Shown: piece after piece, positions 36,149 to 45,496 of the stretch
Position numbering within the stretch: the stretch's first letter is position 1
Layout of the letters: every line of letters begins with the position of its first letter
NCBI GenBank assembly: GCA_000531095.1
Contig: HG799469.1
Location: 177,579 to 241,578 of the forward strand
Direction of reading: 5' to 3'
Length of the DNA stretch: 64,000 nt
From: Gemmata massiliana
Lineage (GTDB): Bacteria > Planctomycetota > Planctomycetia > Gemmatales > Gemmataceae
Made by a program: the position numbers and the translations under genes
Notes under the pieces: generated by a model
What the model was told of the DNA's origin: nothing
Seen by the model: the letters and a program-made list of their open reading frames with translations, nothing else
Databases searched by the model: none

Positions 36149-38080
36149 TCACAACTCCGAAACCGCGACCGTTACCTCTTCACCCACGCCCTCACGTGCC
36201 GCTTCGCCAATGCGGAACGAGCGCGCGACGAACTCGAACAGCGGCCTGAACTCCTCGAACCGCTCTGACGCGGCCGTGCATTCGAGGACCGCACACCCAC
36301 GCTCAAGCGCGACCGCCGCAACTAAAGACCGGTTACCGCCGAAACTGTACACGCACGCCGCCCCAATCTCGTCCAGTTCCACAACTTCGCGCGCTTCGGT
36401 GCACGACTGCAAATACTGATTACCCTGTACAATCGCGTTCATCGTACTTACCGAATCGTGCCCATTGCTGAGGTACATCCGAATCTCGGCCGGCTCAACG
36501 GCCCTACTCGGTCGCTCATCAATGTTCTCCCAGCCGTCTTCGGTCAGCGCGCCACTAAGTTCGGTGACCGAGCGCCCCACTCGTCCGGACCAGTGCGTCG
36601 GGAGGAGTGCGGATACGAAATCAACATCTTCGGCCGAGCGACGACAGAAGGTAATCACTGACCGCCGTGATTTCGCGACGTGTTCGTTGAGGATGATGGT
36701 GGCCTCGGGAAGCCGGTCCGCGAGCCACCGCGCCCCTCCGGGCGTGACCAACGTATTCTGCGCCATCAGTGTGCGGAGCTTTTTCAGCGACGTGAGGTGC
36801 CGAATCGCTTCATCAGTGACCGCGTCACCCTCGATTCGTAGTTCACGAAGTTTGGTGAGCGCTGCAAGTGCGGCGAAACCGTCGGCGCCCCCTGTTGGAA
36901 CCCGAATGCTCACCGTCTGGAGCTCGCGACACGGGGCGAGGAACCGCAGCGCGCCGCCCGGCACGTCGCCGTCAATGCTCAACCGTTCCAGTGCCGTCAA
37001 GTGCGCTAGCGCGGCAAAGCTCTCCTCGTTCTCCACGGATTCAAATTCGATATCGAGCGAGGTGAGTTTGCGGAGCGCTCCGAGTCGGGTTAACGTGTGG
37101 TCAGCGGAAACAATGCTGCGCAACGTCAGCTCGCGCAAGTTCACGAGTCGCTCCAACCCCTCCGTTCCCGCATCGTCGATGCGGGTCCATTGCGAAACGA
37201 CCTGCAGTTTCTCGAGCGTTCTGCAACGGGCTAATGGGGTAATCGATTCGACAGGTACCCAAGATAGGTCGAGGGATTTCAGATTCGGCAATTTGGCGAT
37301 GTGTTCGATTCCCGCCGTTGAGAGGTCACTTGATGTGATTCGGACCTCGTCGACACTCGTAAGTTCGGCGAGGAGTGGCATTTCCAAGTCACACGGCCAT
37401 ATCTCCCGGACCGACACGACCATCGCCCCGCGCGTGACGCCACGTTCGTGGTGCCCGCGTTGCCAAGACCGTGCCTGAGAGTGTCGCTCTTCGGGCGACA
37501 GGCGCGCGAGCCGGTCGATGCGCCGCGCCTGGAACTCGTACCAAACGTTGTAACCGAACGGCTCGCCCTTCGGGGTGATGTCAAGGACCGTTCCGCACGG
37601 GAGCGGCTCGAGCAGTTCGAGCCACTCACACGGGAATGGCGTGCCAGAGATCGTAAGCAAATCGAGATCGAGCGCGGCGAGTGCCTGAACCGCGGTAGGC
37701 GTGAGGGCGCCTCCCGATAGTCGCACCCGGCGCAACCCGGGAATGCGGCTGATGATGTTCAGGTCCGAAGCCTCGTAGCCACCCAGAAACAAACCGTCCA
37801 CGAACCCGCGGCGGAACACGAATCCGATTCCCTTGCCCTCAACAAGACCCGCTTCGGCCAGCCACCGCTGGCGATGAACTGATAGCTCGCACTGACGGTC
37901 ACACAACGGCCGCTCCCTCGCATCGTCGTCGGCCAGATACGACAGTTCGATCTGCACGCGGATGAACTCGGCGCGGGCCGCGTCGCCGTGTTCGTCGAGC
38001 CAGTCCGCGTACACGAGGCGCGGGGTGTCGTCGTCGGGGTTCGCGTAGATCGCGGCCAGCAGCGCGGTTTCGTCACTCAT
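36149..38080 (-). CDS. TIGR02996-domain leucine-rich-repeat-like protein
   Basis: 643 residues. The N-terminus carries the planctomycete TIGR02996 'repeat-companion' domain (LLAAIYANPDDDTPRLVYADWLDEHGD, then AEFIRVQIEL). Residues about 110-470 contain leucine-rich-like repeats (KLPNLKSLDLSWVPVESITPL, LVNLRELTLRS, LTKLRELRIEG). The last 150 residues form a separate region without a recognised motif. TIGR02996 proteins are expanded in Gemmata; their function is unknown. Divergent from the enolase-superfamily gene. Confidence 0.88.
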   Translation of the reverse strand: MSDETALLAAIYANPDDDTPRLVYADWLDEHGDAARAEFIRVQIELSYLADDDARERPLCDRQCELSVHRQRWLAEAGLVEGKGIGFVFRRGFVDGLFLGGYEASDLNIISRIPGLRRVRLSGGALTPTAVQALAALDLDLLTISGTPFPCEWLELLEPLPCGTVLDITPKGEPFGYNVWYEFQARRIDRLARLSPEERHSQARSWQRGHHERGVTRGAMVVSVREIWPCDLEMPLLAELTSVDEVRITSSDLSTAGIEHIAKLPNLKSLDLSWVPVESITPLARCRTLEKLQVVSQWTRIDDAGTEGLERLVNLRELTLRSIVSADHTLTRLGALRKLTSLDIEFESVENEESFAALAHLTALERLSIDGDVPGGALRFLAPCRELQTVSIRVPTGGADGFAALAALTKLRELRIEGDAVTDEAIRHLTSLKKLRTLMAQNTLVTPGGARWLADRLPEATIILNEHVAKSRRSVITFCRRSAEDVDFVSALLPTHWSGRVGRSVTELSGALTEDGWENIDERPSRAVEPAEIRMYLSNGHDSVSTMNAIVQGNQYLQSCTEAREVVELDEIGAACVYSFGGNRSLVAAVALERGCAVLECTAASERFEEFRPLFEFVARSFRIGEAAREGVGEEVTVAVSEL

Positions 38081-38172
38081 TCCGATCTCCGGTGCGCACC
38101 GCGATAGCTTACCCGCATTCCCGCCGGTTCGCCTCTAGCATTCGCGCGCGCGCCGCGGCACAATGAGCCGCC

Positions 38173-38967
38173 ATGAAGATTACCCGAGTCGAAACGCACG
38201 TGTGCCACGCCCGGATGCGGAACTGGGTGTTCGTGAAGGTCGCTACCGATCAGGACGGGCTGTTCGGGTGGGGCGAGGCCACGCTCGAGTGGCACACGCG
38301 GGCCGTCGTCGGGGCCGTCCAGGACTGCGCCGAGCTGATCGTGGGCGAAGACCCCACGCGCATCGAGCACCTCTGGCAGATGATGTACCGCCAGCACTTC
38401 TGGCACGGGCACGGGATCATTCGCGCCACCGCAATTGCGGGCATCGACCTCGCGCTGTGGGACATTTTGGGCAAAGTGTGCGGCGTGCCGTGCTCGAAGC
38501 TCTGGGGCGGGCCGGTGCGGGACCACGTCCGCACGTACTGCCACCTCGGGGGCGGCAAAATGGAAGACTTCTACGAAACCGCCACCGACGACGCGAAGCG
38601 CTTCGCGGACCTCGCGCGAAAAGCGGTCGCGGACGGGTTCACCGCGTTCAAGAGCATGGCCGTACCGCCGACGCTCCCGCTGGAGGGCCTCAAGCCGATT
38701 CGTGCGGCCGAGAAGTGCGTCGCTGCGATGCGCGAGGCCGTCGGCGAGAGCATCGACATCATGGTGGACTGCCACGCGCGCCCCTCCCCAGCGATGGGGC
38801 TCCAGTTCGCGAAGGCGCTCGAACCCTACGGGCTGTACTTCCTCGAAGAACCGTGCTGGCCCGAGAGCGTGGACGGGCTCGCGGCGATCAACGCGGCTGT
38901 GAGCACGCCCATCGCCACTGGCGAGCGCGTGACGAACCTGGCCGCGTTCAAGGATCTGTTCGTATAA
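38173..38967 (+). CDS. Enolase-superfamily dehydratase (galactonate dehydratase-like), N-terminal part (frameshifted)
   Basis: Residues 1-264 of a mandelate racemase/muconate-lactonizing enzyme. Seen: [41 protein letters not shown] where the KxK base sits, metal ligands in [16 protein letters not shown] and TGERVTN. These resemble D-galactonate and related sugar-acid dehydratases. The frame stops at 38965-38967 right after KDLFV, while the expected continuation ([13 protein letters not shown]) is in the +1 frame from 38969. Removing one base near 38964 joins both. It heads a catabolic operon. Confidence 0.82.
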   Translation: MKITRVETHVCHARMRNWVFVKVATDQDGLFGWGEATLEWHTRAVVGAVQDCAELIVGEDPTRIEHLWQMMYRQHFWHGHGIIRATAIAGIDLALWDILGKVCGVPCSKLWGGPVRDHVRTYCHLGGGKMEDFYETATDDAKRFADLARKAVADGFTAFKSMAVPPTLPLEGLKPIRAAEKCVAAMREAVGESIDIMVDCHARPSPAMGLQFAKALEPYGLYFLEEPCWPESVDGLAAINAAVSTPIATGERVTNLAAFKDLFV

Positions 38968-38968
38968 C

Positions 38969-39352
38969 GTGCGATGCGAAGTGTGCCAGGTGGACATCAC
39001 CCACTGCGGCGGGCTGAGCGAAGCGCGGCGCATCGCGGCGCTCGCCGAAGCGCACCGGGTCGCGCTCGCGCCGCACAACCCGCAGGGGCCGGTGAGCACC
39101 GCCGCGAGCCTGGAGTTCGGGTTCAGTCAGCCGAGCTACATCATCTGCGAAACGGTCCACGCGGACGTCCCGTGGCGCGCGGACGTGGTGCAGGAGGGCT
39201 TCACCGTCGAGCCGAAGGGCCGCATCGTGTACCCGAACACGCGGCCCGGCCTGGGCATCGTCATCAACGAAGCCGAGGTGAAGAAGCACCCGTTCGAGCA
39301 GGAACTGCCCCAGCGCGTGTTCTACCCCGACGGCAGCGTGGGCGACTGGTAG
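38969..39352 (+). CDS. Enolase-superfamily dehydratase, C-terminal part after frameshift
   Basis: 127 residues completing the barrel: [20 protein letters not shown], the catalytic His region [18 protein letters not shown], and the capping [18 protein letters not shown]. The GTG at 38969 has no ribosome-binding site and the piece lacks a fold of its own. It is the C-terminus of the preceding gene, split by a single-base indel (sequencing error or recent mutation). Confidence 0.78.
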   Translation: MRCEVCQVDITHCGGLSEARRIAALAEAHRVALAPHNPQGPVSTAASLEFGFSQPSYIICETVHADVPWRADVVQEGFTVEPKGRIVYPNTRPGLGIVINEAEVKKHPFEQELPQRVFYPDGSVGDW

Positions 39353-39354
39353 GC

Positions 39355-39452
39355 GAACCCCGCCCGCAAGGGCGGTGGGTACACAATCTGCGATACCCGC
39401 TGCCCTGCCATGCCGCCTTGCAGACCACCCACCGCCCTTGCGGGCGGGGTTC
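39355..39452. repeat. Perfect inverted repeat after the dehydratase gene
   Basis: Arms 39355-39380 and 39427-39452 (GAACCCCGCCCGCAAGGGCG... and complement, 26 bp) enclose a 46-base loop. It starts right after the stop codon and may act as a terminator or mRNA 3' stabiliser. Confidence 0.75.
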
Positions 39453-39462
39453 ACCGTAGGCG

Positions 39463-39578
39463 TTCCTGGGACCGCGGGCGTCTCGCCCGCCGGCTCCCGG
39501 GCGCGGTGGCCCAGAGTACCTGCGTAGCAATTAACTAACTGACGAAATCAGCGGACGAGACGTCCGCGGTCCCAGGGA
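39463..39578. repeat. Imperfect inverted repeat before the aldolase gene
   Basis: TCCTGGGACCGCGGGCGTCTCG (about 39463-39487) pairs with CGAGACGTCCGCGGTCCCAGGG (about 39554-39578) with few mismatches. The right arm ends 10 bases before the start codon at 39589 and would hide the ribosome-binding site when folded. Confidence 0.6.
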
Positions 39579-39588
39579 AAGGCAACAC

Positions 39589-40506
39589 GTGCCCAAGAAG
39601 CTTCACGGAGTGCTGGCGATCGCGCACACGCCGTTCAACGACAAAGACGAGATCGACGACCTCGTGTTCAAGCGCGAGGTCGAGTGGGCGTTCGGGGTCG
39701 GCGCGACCGGTATCGGCACCGGGATGGTGTCCGAGACGATGCGCCTCACCGACCACGAGCGCATGTACCTCACCAACATGCTGGTCGGGTTCGCCGAGGG
39801 GCGCGGCCCCGTGTTCGTCGCGGTGGGCGCGGAGAGCACGAAGCAGTCGCTCGCGCACGCCAAAATCGCCGAGCGCGAGGGCTGCGACGCGGTCATGGCC
39901 GTTCCGCCGCTCACCTCGAAGCTCAGCGGGCTGCAACTGCTCGACCACTTCCGCGCGCTGGCCGACGGGGTCGGCATCCCGGTCATCGTGCAGGACGCAT
40001 CGGGCTACGTGGGGCAGTCGATCCCGATCTCGATGTGCGTGAAGCTCCTCGAACAGTACGGCCCGGAGAAGATCCTCTTCAAACCGGAAGCCGCGCCGAA
40101 CGGTCCCACGCTGTCCGCGCTGCGCGACGCCACCAGCGGGAAAGCGACCATATTTGAGGGCTCGGGCGGGATCTTCCTCGTCGACAGTTACCGGCGCGGG
40201 ATCGCCGGGACGATGCCCGGAATGGACCTGCTCGACGGCATCGTGGCCGTTTGGAAAGCGCTCCAGCGAGGTGACGATGCCACCGCGTACCGCATCTCGT
40301 TCCCGATCGGCGCGATCGTGGCGCTGCAACTGCAAACCGGGCTGGACGGGTTCCTGGCGATCGAAAAATACCTGATGCACAAGCGCGGGCTGTTCCCCAG
40401 TACGCGCCGGCGCGGGCCTTACGGCTGGGATCTCGACGCCGAAACCGCGGCCGAAGTGGACCGCCTGTTCGCGCTGCTCCAAGACGCACTCGGCCCGATC
40501 GCATGA
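39589..40506 (+). CDS. Dihydrodipicolinate synthase/N-acetylneuraminate lyase family aldolase
   Basis: 305 residues, a class I aldolase-type TIM barrel. Seen: HGVLAIAHTPFND at the start, FAEGRGPVFVAVGAEST, a Schiff-base Lys165 in ILFKPEA, and GSGGIFLVDSYRRGIAGTMPG. As it follows a sugar-acid dehydratase and precedes an MFS transporter by a 4-base overlap, a 2-keto-3-deoxy sugar acid aldolase or dehydratase is more likely than lysine synthesis. Start GTG 39589. Confidence 0.87.
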   Translation: MPKKLHGVLAIAHTPFNDKDEIDDLVFKREVEWAFGVGATGIGTGMVSETMRLTDHERMYLTNMLVGFAEGRGPVFVAVGAESTKQSLAHAKIAEREGCDAVMAVPPLTSKLSGLQLLDHFRALADGVGIPVIVQDASGYVGQSIPISMCVKLLEQYGPEKILFKPEAAPNGPTLSALRDATSGKATIFEGSGGIFLVDSYRRGIAGTMPGMDLLDGIVAVWKALQRGDDATAYRISFPIGAIVALQLQTGLDGFLAIEKYLMHKRGLFPSTRRRGPYGWDLDAETAAEVDRLFALLQDALGPIA

Positions 40507-41732
40507 AAACTCAGCTCCTCGGCTTCTTGTGCGCCGCGACGGTGGTCGCGTACCTCCAGCGGTCCGCGCTCAGCGTGCCCTCGAAGGCCATCGAGGGCGA
40601 ACTCGGGCTGACCGCGCAAGACATGGGGCTGGTGTGGCTCGCGTGGTACGCCGGGTACGCGGCGTTCCAACTGCCCGCGGGGATCGTTACCGACCGGCTC
40701 GGTAGCAAGTCCGCGCTGATCCTGTTCGCGGTACTGTGGTCCACGCTCACCGCGATCGTGGGTGCGGCGACGGGGTTCATCGAACTGTGCGTGCTGTGGG
40801 GCGCGATGGGCGTCGCGCAGGCGGGGATCTTCGTGTGCGCGACGAAGGCCATCGGTGCCACGTTCCCGCGAACCGAACAGGCGTTCGCGTCCGGGGCGCT
40901 GGCGTGCTGCATGGCCGGCGGTGCGGCGCTATCGCAGTTCGTCACGGGCCGGTTGCTCGGCCCGCTTTCATGGCAAGGCATTCTCGTCGTGTACGCGGTC
41001 CCCGGGTTGGTCTGGGCGTCCGCGTTCGCGTATTTCGTGCCCAGCCCGGAACCACGACTCCGACTCGAACCGGAGCTGGACGCCGCCCCGTCTCCGGCAC
41101 CCACACCGGTCCCCGTGCCGTGGTCGCGGTTGCTCACCGACCGAAACATGGTGCTGCTCTGCGCGCAGCAGTTCCAGCGCGCGGGGGCGGTCGCACTGTT
41201 CTTCACGTGGTTCCCGCGGTACCTACAGGAAACAAAGGGCGTCAGCGTCGCGAGTTCCGGCGGGCTGGCCGCGTGGCCGCTCCTCGCGGGGATGCTCGGC
41301 GGGCTGCTGGGCGGAACGATTTCCGACTGGCTCCTGGTCCGCACCAACAACGCGCGCCTCAGCCGACAGGGGTTGGCCGCGTCCGCGACCGCGGTGTGCG
41401 CGCTGGTGTCGCTCGCGGCGTACTACGCAGAAACGGCCGGCGCCGCGGTCGCGCTCATCAGCGTCGCGGCGTTCTGCGGGTACGCGAGCGGCGTGAGCGC
41501 CTACGCCACCGCCCTCTCGATGGGCGGCAAGCGCGTGGCGCCGGTTTTCGCCACGATGAACATGGCCGGGAACATCGGCGCCGGGATGTTCCCCTTTGCC
41601 GTGGGGCAACTTGTAGGCGGAACGGGTAACTGGAACCTCACGCTGCTCCTGTTCGGCGGGATGTTCGCCGGGTCCGCGGTCTGCTGGTCGCTGCTGAATC
41701 CGAAGGGTACGTTGTTCGAGGAACCGGAATGA
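40503..41732 (+). CDS. MFS transporter (ACS-like, sugar acid/anion)
   Basis: 409 residues with 12 predicted membrane helices and the MFS A-loop motif after helix 2 (GIVTDRLGSKSAL); a Pro-rich central loop (about 178-202) separates the halves. Helix 4-5 has the pattern of the anion:cation symporter family, which includes hexuronate and galactonate transporters. ATG overlaps the aldolase stop (ATGA) and the stop overlaps the next start (ATGA), so the genes are translationally coupled. Likely imports the sugar acid degraded by the operon. Confidence 0.88.
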   Translation: MKTQLLGFLCAATVVAYLQRSALSVPSKAIEGELGLTAQDMGLVWLAWYAGYAAFQLPAGIVTDRLGSKSALILFAVLWSTLTAIVGAATGFIELCVLWGAMGVAQAGIFVCATKAIGATFPRTEQAFASGALACCMAGGAALSQFVTGRLLGPLSWQGILVVYAVPGLVWASAFAYFVPSPEPRLRLEPELDAAPSPAPTPVPVPWSRLLTDRNMVLLCAQQFQRAGAVALFFTWFPRYLQETKGVSVASSGGLAAWPLLAGMLGGLLGGTISDWLLVRTNNARLSRQGLAASATAVCALVSLAAYYAETAGAAVALISVAAFCGYASGVSAYATALSMGGKRVAPVFATMNMAGNIGAGMFPFAVGQLVGGTGNWNLTLLLFGGMFAGSAVCWSLLNPKGTLFEEPE

Positions 41733-43168
41733 AGACGCGGGTACACACTCCTCAAGCGCGGTGCCAGGCCGGGTTCGCGTGGGCCGACATCACGCCGCCC
41801 GTGGGCATCTACCACCGCATGTGGGGCGCAGCGCTCCACGATCGCGCGACGGGCGTCCACAAGCCGCTCACGGCCACCGCGCTGTACCTCGAAGCACTCG
41901 ACGGCGCCGGTCGACTACTCGTGATCGGGATGGATCACTGCATCCTCGACGGCGCGGAAATCGAGAACATCAGAACCCGTGTTGGCGAAGTTGCGCCCGA
42001 CGATGTGATGGTCGCGCTGTCACACACGCACGGCTCGGGGTGGATGTCGCGCTCGCGGGCGAACCTCCCGGGCGGCGACCTCATCGGGCCGTACCTCGAC
42101 CAGCTCGCAGACACTTGTGTTGCGCTCGCGCGGCGCGCCATTGATTCGGCACGCGACGCAACGATCCTGTACGGCTCCGCCCGGTGCGCACTCGCGGCCC
42201 ACCGCGACACCTGGGACGAGCGCGCGAAGCAGTTCGTCTGCGGCTTCAACACCGAGGGGCAGGCCGATGACACCGTGCTCGTGGCAAAAGTGCTCGCCGA
42301 CGGCACACGCGGCACGCTCGGCACCGTGGTGAACTACGCCTGCCACCCGACGACGCTCGCGTGGGCGAACACGCTCATCAGCCCGGACTATGTCGGCGCG
42401 ATGCGCGAGGTGATCGAAACGAGCACGGGCGGTCCGTGCTTGTTCATCCAGGGCGCGTCCGGCGACCTCGGCCCGCGCGAGGGGTATGTCGGGGACGCGG
42501 CCGTCGCCGACCGCAACGGCCGGCAGCTCGGGTTCGCCGCACTCTCCGCGCTGGAGGCGCTCCCGGCGCCGGGCACCTACTTCGAGTACACGGGACCGGT
42601 CGTGTCCGGCGCGATCCTGGGCACCTGGGCGCACCACCCCGTTCCCGCCGAAGAACAGGCGGCGTTCGCCGCGTGGGGCACGCGCCGGTTCGTCGTCCCG
42701 CTCCCGTACCGGCTCTCGCTGCCCACGGTGGAAGAGACACGGGCCGAGCTAGCGAAGTGGGAGCGCGAAGAATCTGTGGCACGCGCTGGGAATGACGAAA
42801 CTCGCGTGTCCGAGTGCCGCGCCCGCGCCGAACAGATGACGCGCCAGCTCACGCGCCTCGCGGCGATGCCGCCCGGGAAGTCGTACCCGTACCAGATCAC
42901 GGTGTCGCGCGTCGGCGGCTCGGTGTGGGTGTTCTGCCCCGGCGAACTGTACCAGGTCTTCCAAACGACGCTCCGCTCGCGCTTCCCGGACCTCGCGCTC
43001 GTCATCAGCACGGTAACGAACGACTGGCAGCCGGGCTATTTGCCGACCGCGTCGAGCTACGACTACGGCATCTACCAGGAGATCATCGCGGCCGTCGCCC
43101 CCGGCTCGCTCGAAACGGTGATCGAGGTCGTGAGCCGCGAAATCAAGGCGGTCGCGGGGCGAGCGTAA
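41729..43168 (+). CDS. Neutral/alkaline ceramidase-like hydrolase
   Basis: 479 residues. The N-terminal part fits the neutral/alkaline non-lysosomal ceramidase family: AGFAWADITPPVGI, the zinc-binding ALSHTHGSGWM, NYACHPTTL and FIQGASGDLGPRE. It is shorter than full ceramidases and has no signal peptide. Such ceramidase-like proteins are frequent in planctomycete carbohydrate loci with unproven activity. Translationally coupled to the MFS gene upstream. Confidence 0.82.
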   Translation: MKTRVHTPQARCQAGFAWADITPPVGIYHRMWGAALHDRATGVHKPLTATALYLEALDGAGRLLVIGMDHCILDGAEIENIRTRVGEVAPDDVMVALSHTHGSGWMSRSRANLPGGDLIGPYLDQLADTCVALARRAIDSARDATILYGSARCALAAHRDTWDERAKQFVCGFNTEGQADDTVLVAKVLADGTRGTLGTVVNYACHPTTLAWANTLISPDYVGAMREVIETSTGGPCLFIQGASGDLGPREGYVGDAAVADRNGRQLGFAALSALEALPAPGTYFEYTGPVVSGAILGTWAHHPVPAEEQAAFAAWGTRRFVVPLPYRLSLPTVEETRAELAKWEREESVARAGNDETRVSECRARAEQMTRQLTRLAAMPPGKSYPYQITVSRVGGSVWVFCPGELYQVFQTTLRSRFPDLALVISTVTNDWQPGYLPTASSYDYGIYQEIIAAVAPGSLETVIEVVSREIKAVAGRA

Positions 43169-43260
43169 GAGTATTTCACCGCAGAGGGCGCGGAGAGCGC
43201 GGAGAAGAAGCACAATTGGTTTTCTCCGCGCTCTCCGCGCCCTCTGCGGTGAAATACTCT
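43168..43260. terminator. 39-bp perfect palindrome after the catabolic operon
   Basis: Arms 43168-43206 and 43222-43260 (AGAGTATTTCACCGCAGAGG... and its exact complement) enclose a 15-base loop. It starts at the last base of the stop codon. Same family as 12857-12946. Placement suggests transcription termination or mRNA 3' protection; it has no T-tract, so termination is inference. Confidence 0.6.
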
Positions 43261-43307
43261 TCACCACTACCAGCAGATCATGGGCTTAGTGCGTGGAAGG
43301 AGCTGTT

Positions 43308-44141
43308 GTGACAGAACCAACGGACACACAGCCCTGGGACACTGTGTTTAATCGCGTGCGGGCCCGGTACGATCCGAGTGACAAGTACGTTCGGAGGCCG
43401 ACCCGGGCCGAATTGGATTTTGTGGAACAGGAACTCGGCTCCCAACTACCGGCGAGCTACCGTGCGTTCGCAGAACGGTTCGCAGTTCCCGGACACGTCG
43501 TAGGGTACCTCCGGCTTCGCCCGCTACGGGACAAACGGGAGGGCTCGTCCGTTGTGGACCTGACGCGCTGGTTCCGGAACGAAGGGGCGACCGAGAGGCG
43601 CGCGCACGAGTACGGGCCACTCGAACAACTCCGCCGCTTGGTGATCTTTGGTGACGACTACGGCGGGGGATCGTTCGCGTGGGATTCGGGCGACGTCACG
43701 TGTTCAGACCCACTGGAATACCGAATCGTTCGGATTCCCCGCGAACCCATGCCGCTCGCTCCCATCGCCGACACGTTTTTCGATTGCGTACAGTGGGTTC
43801 ACAATTACTGCCTCGAAATGGACGAGCACATCGACGCTCCTCCGGAGGAGCGGTGCGATCCCAGTTACATTCGGTTCGAGCCGTTCTTCCTGCGTGCGAA
43901 GCGGATACCTGTGCAAGCCGATGTTGTCCAGTGGCTCGCGTTCAACGGCAACGCGGCGCGCGATCTGGCACTCTCGATCCGCGACCACGGCTGCACGGAC
44001 GCTCTCCCGATCCTGGCCGACGCGCTTCAAGAAGCGGGCTGCACGAACGCGGACTTGCTCGACTCGTGCCGCACCGGTGATCCGGGTATTGATGGGCCGT
44101 GGGTACTTCGGGTGCTCGGCATCGGCGCCGATCCCGTATGA
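43308..44141 (+). CDS. SMI1/KNR4 (SUKH) family protein with Gemmata C-terminal module
   Basis: 277 residues. The N-terminal part is SUKH-like: RPTRAELDFVEQELGSQLP and SYRAFAERFAVPG, then FGDDYGGGSFAWD. SUKH proteins are often immunity proteins against contact toxins. The last 45 residues (ALPILADALQEAGCTNADLL, DSCR, GIDGPWVLRVLG) match the C-terminus of the gene at 44557-45348, a module I regard as typical of Gemmata. GTG 43308 has AGGAG 5 bases upstream. No toxin gene is adjacent. Confidence 0.78.
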   Translation: MTEPTDTQPWDTVFNRVRARYDPSDKYVRRPTRAELDFVEQELGSQLPASYRAFAERFAVPGHVVGYLRLRPLRDKREGSSVVDLTRWFRNEGATERRAHEYGPLEQLRRLVIFGDDYGGGSFAWDSGDVTCSDPLEYRIVRIPREPMPLAPIADTFFDCVQWVHNYCLEMDEHIDAPPEERCDPSYIRFEPFFLRAKRIPVQADVVQWLAFNGNAARDLALSIRDHGCTDALPILADALQEAGCTNADLLDSCRTGDPGIDGPWVLRVLGIGADPV

Positions 44142-44191
44142 TTTGCTGCGAACAGGAATAACGACACGGGCCAGGGATTGCTCCCTGGTCC

Positions 44192-44446
44192 GTGGTGTTC
44201 CCGTGGCGTCTACTTCCCGACCCGGAGCGCGGAACGCTCACGGCACCGCCGTCCGGTGCGGCGGCGGCACCGCCGCAGAAGCACGATCGGCGGGGTTGTA
44301 CCAGACTGCGGCGGTGCCGCCGCCGCACCGGACGAAAGCGGTGCTGGAACAGCGGTCCCCGCGACGAGTATGGTGGAGTGTGCCCGGACGACGCAACATC
44401 GTCCTGCTGCAGAGCAGCGAGCTAAACCGACCACGAGAACACCCAC
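44192..44446 (-). ncRNA. Candidate retron msr-msd RNA (copy B, orphan)
   Basis: Reverse complement of this stretch has the same order as 202-472: terminal repeat (44431-44446 with 44192-44206, about 14 bp with one mismatch and one bulge), TTTAGCTCG, hairpin GCTGC-TCT-GCAGC, hairpin GGACGA-TGTTGCG-TCGTCC, then CTGTTCCAGCACCGCTTTCG. The long stem 44251-44278/44306-44333 is 28 bp and perfect, with loop TCTGGTACAACCCCGC at its 5' side, then GGCGGTGCCGTGAGCG and GGTCGGGAAGTAGACG. Flanks match copy A; the long stem and terminal stem do not, yet both pair. No RT gene is near, so any product would depend on an RT in trans. Lies antisense between two plus-strand genes. Identity as retron RNA is inference. 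Confidence 0.6.
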
Positions 44447-44556
44447 AACATACCCGAACCCATGCCCGACGCAAGCGGCGCAGCCGTCGAAGGACGCCGA
44501 AGCTTGCAGACGGGCACCGAAACGGGCATCATGAGGTCGGTTCCAGGGGGCGACCG

Positions 44557-45348
44557 ATGACCGAAGCGGAATGGCTGGCGTGCAGCGAGCCCGAGAGTGT
44601 CTTGGAATTCATTCTTCCGCGGGCGTCCGACCGCAAGCTCAGATACTTTGGATGCGCGTGCTGCCGACGAGTGTTCTCGCACATGGAACACGAGGGCAGC
44701 CGGGTACTAATCCGGCTCATTGAAAGCTACGCTGACGGGCACACTCCTGCCGACGAGATGGAAACCGCGAGGCGAAGTCACGATCAGTTTTGTCGCAATT
44801 CAAAGCCGGATTGGGAATACATAAATGCTCCCGACGACGCGGCCCTGATGACGGCTTACCCCACCGCGTCGGCCCTAATCGCGTTCGTTCCGTCATGGAC
44901 GTCGAAAGCGGTCGTTGATGCCCGGTCCGGGCCATTCCGAATAGAGTCCTCTAGGCGGACGAGTGAGGTGATAGAGCGGATAAGTTATCCCCTTGAGCCG
45001 GACGGGTTGAGCGAATTATTCAGCACGACGGAGTCGCTGCGAGAGCAGGAGGAGGTAATGGAAGCCTCTTTTCGAGCCGAGGAGCAAAGGCACCAGACGG
45101 CCTATCTACGCGACATCTTCGGGAACCCGTTCCGCCCCGTGACGTTCTCCCCCGACTGGCGCACCTCCACGGCCGTGTCACTGGCGGCGCAGATGTACGA
45201 GGCGCGTGATTTCAGCGCGATGTCGATTCTGGCCGACGCGCTCCAGGACGCGGGCTGTGACAGCGCCGACGTACTCGATCACTGCCGCGGACCGGGGCCA
45301 CACGTGCGCGGGTGCTGGGTCGTTGATGAGATTCTGGGCAAGACATAA
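44557..45348 (+). CDS. Gemmata-type protein of unknown function (shared C-terminal module)
   Basis: 263 residues. The start MTEAEWLACSEPESVLEFI followed by RKLRYFGCACCRRVF, and the end ILADALQDAGCDSADVLDHC with RGCWVVDEILGK, mark a Gemmata-specific family that I recognise only by style; no function is known. The adjacent Cys pair (CACC) in the N-terminal part could bind metal. ATG 44557 has GGGGG upstream. The C-terminal module is shared with the SMI1/KNR4 gene at 43308. Confidence 0.75.
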   Translation: MTEAEWLACSEPESVLEFILPRASDRKLRYFGCACCRRVFSHMEHEGSRVLIRLIESYADGHTPADEMETARRSHDQFCRNSKPDWEYINAPDDAALMTAYPTASALIAFVPSWTSKAVVDARSGPFRIESSRRTSEVIERISYPLEPDGLSELFSTTESLREQEEVMEASFRAEEQRHQTAYLRDIFGNPFRPVTFSPDWRTSTAVSLAAQMYEARDFSAMSILADALQDAGCDSADVLDHCRGPGPHVRGCWVVDEILGKT

Positions 45349-45496
45349 ACATGCGCCTTCAAATCCGACGTACCGCACGACCGTATCTGCACAACTCCTG
45401 ACGAGCCACCGCTGCCGTCGCATTGCTCAACAAACGGTGCGGCACTCGTGGTACGATGGGTCGCGAAACGAGACGTGTACCGCGCCCGGGGTGCCC

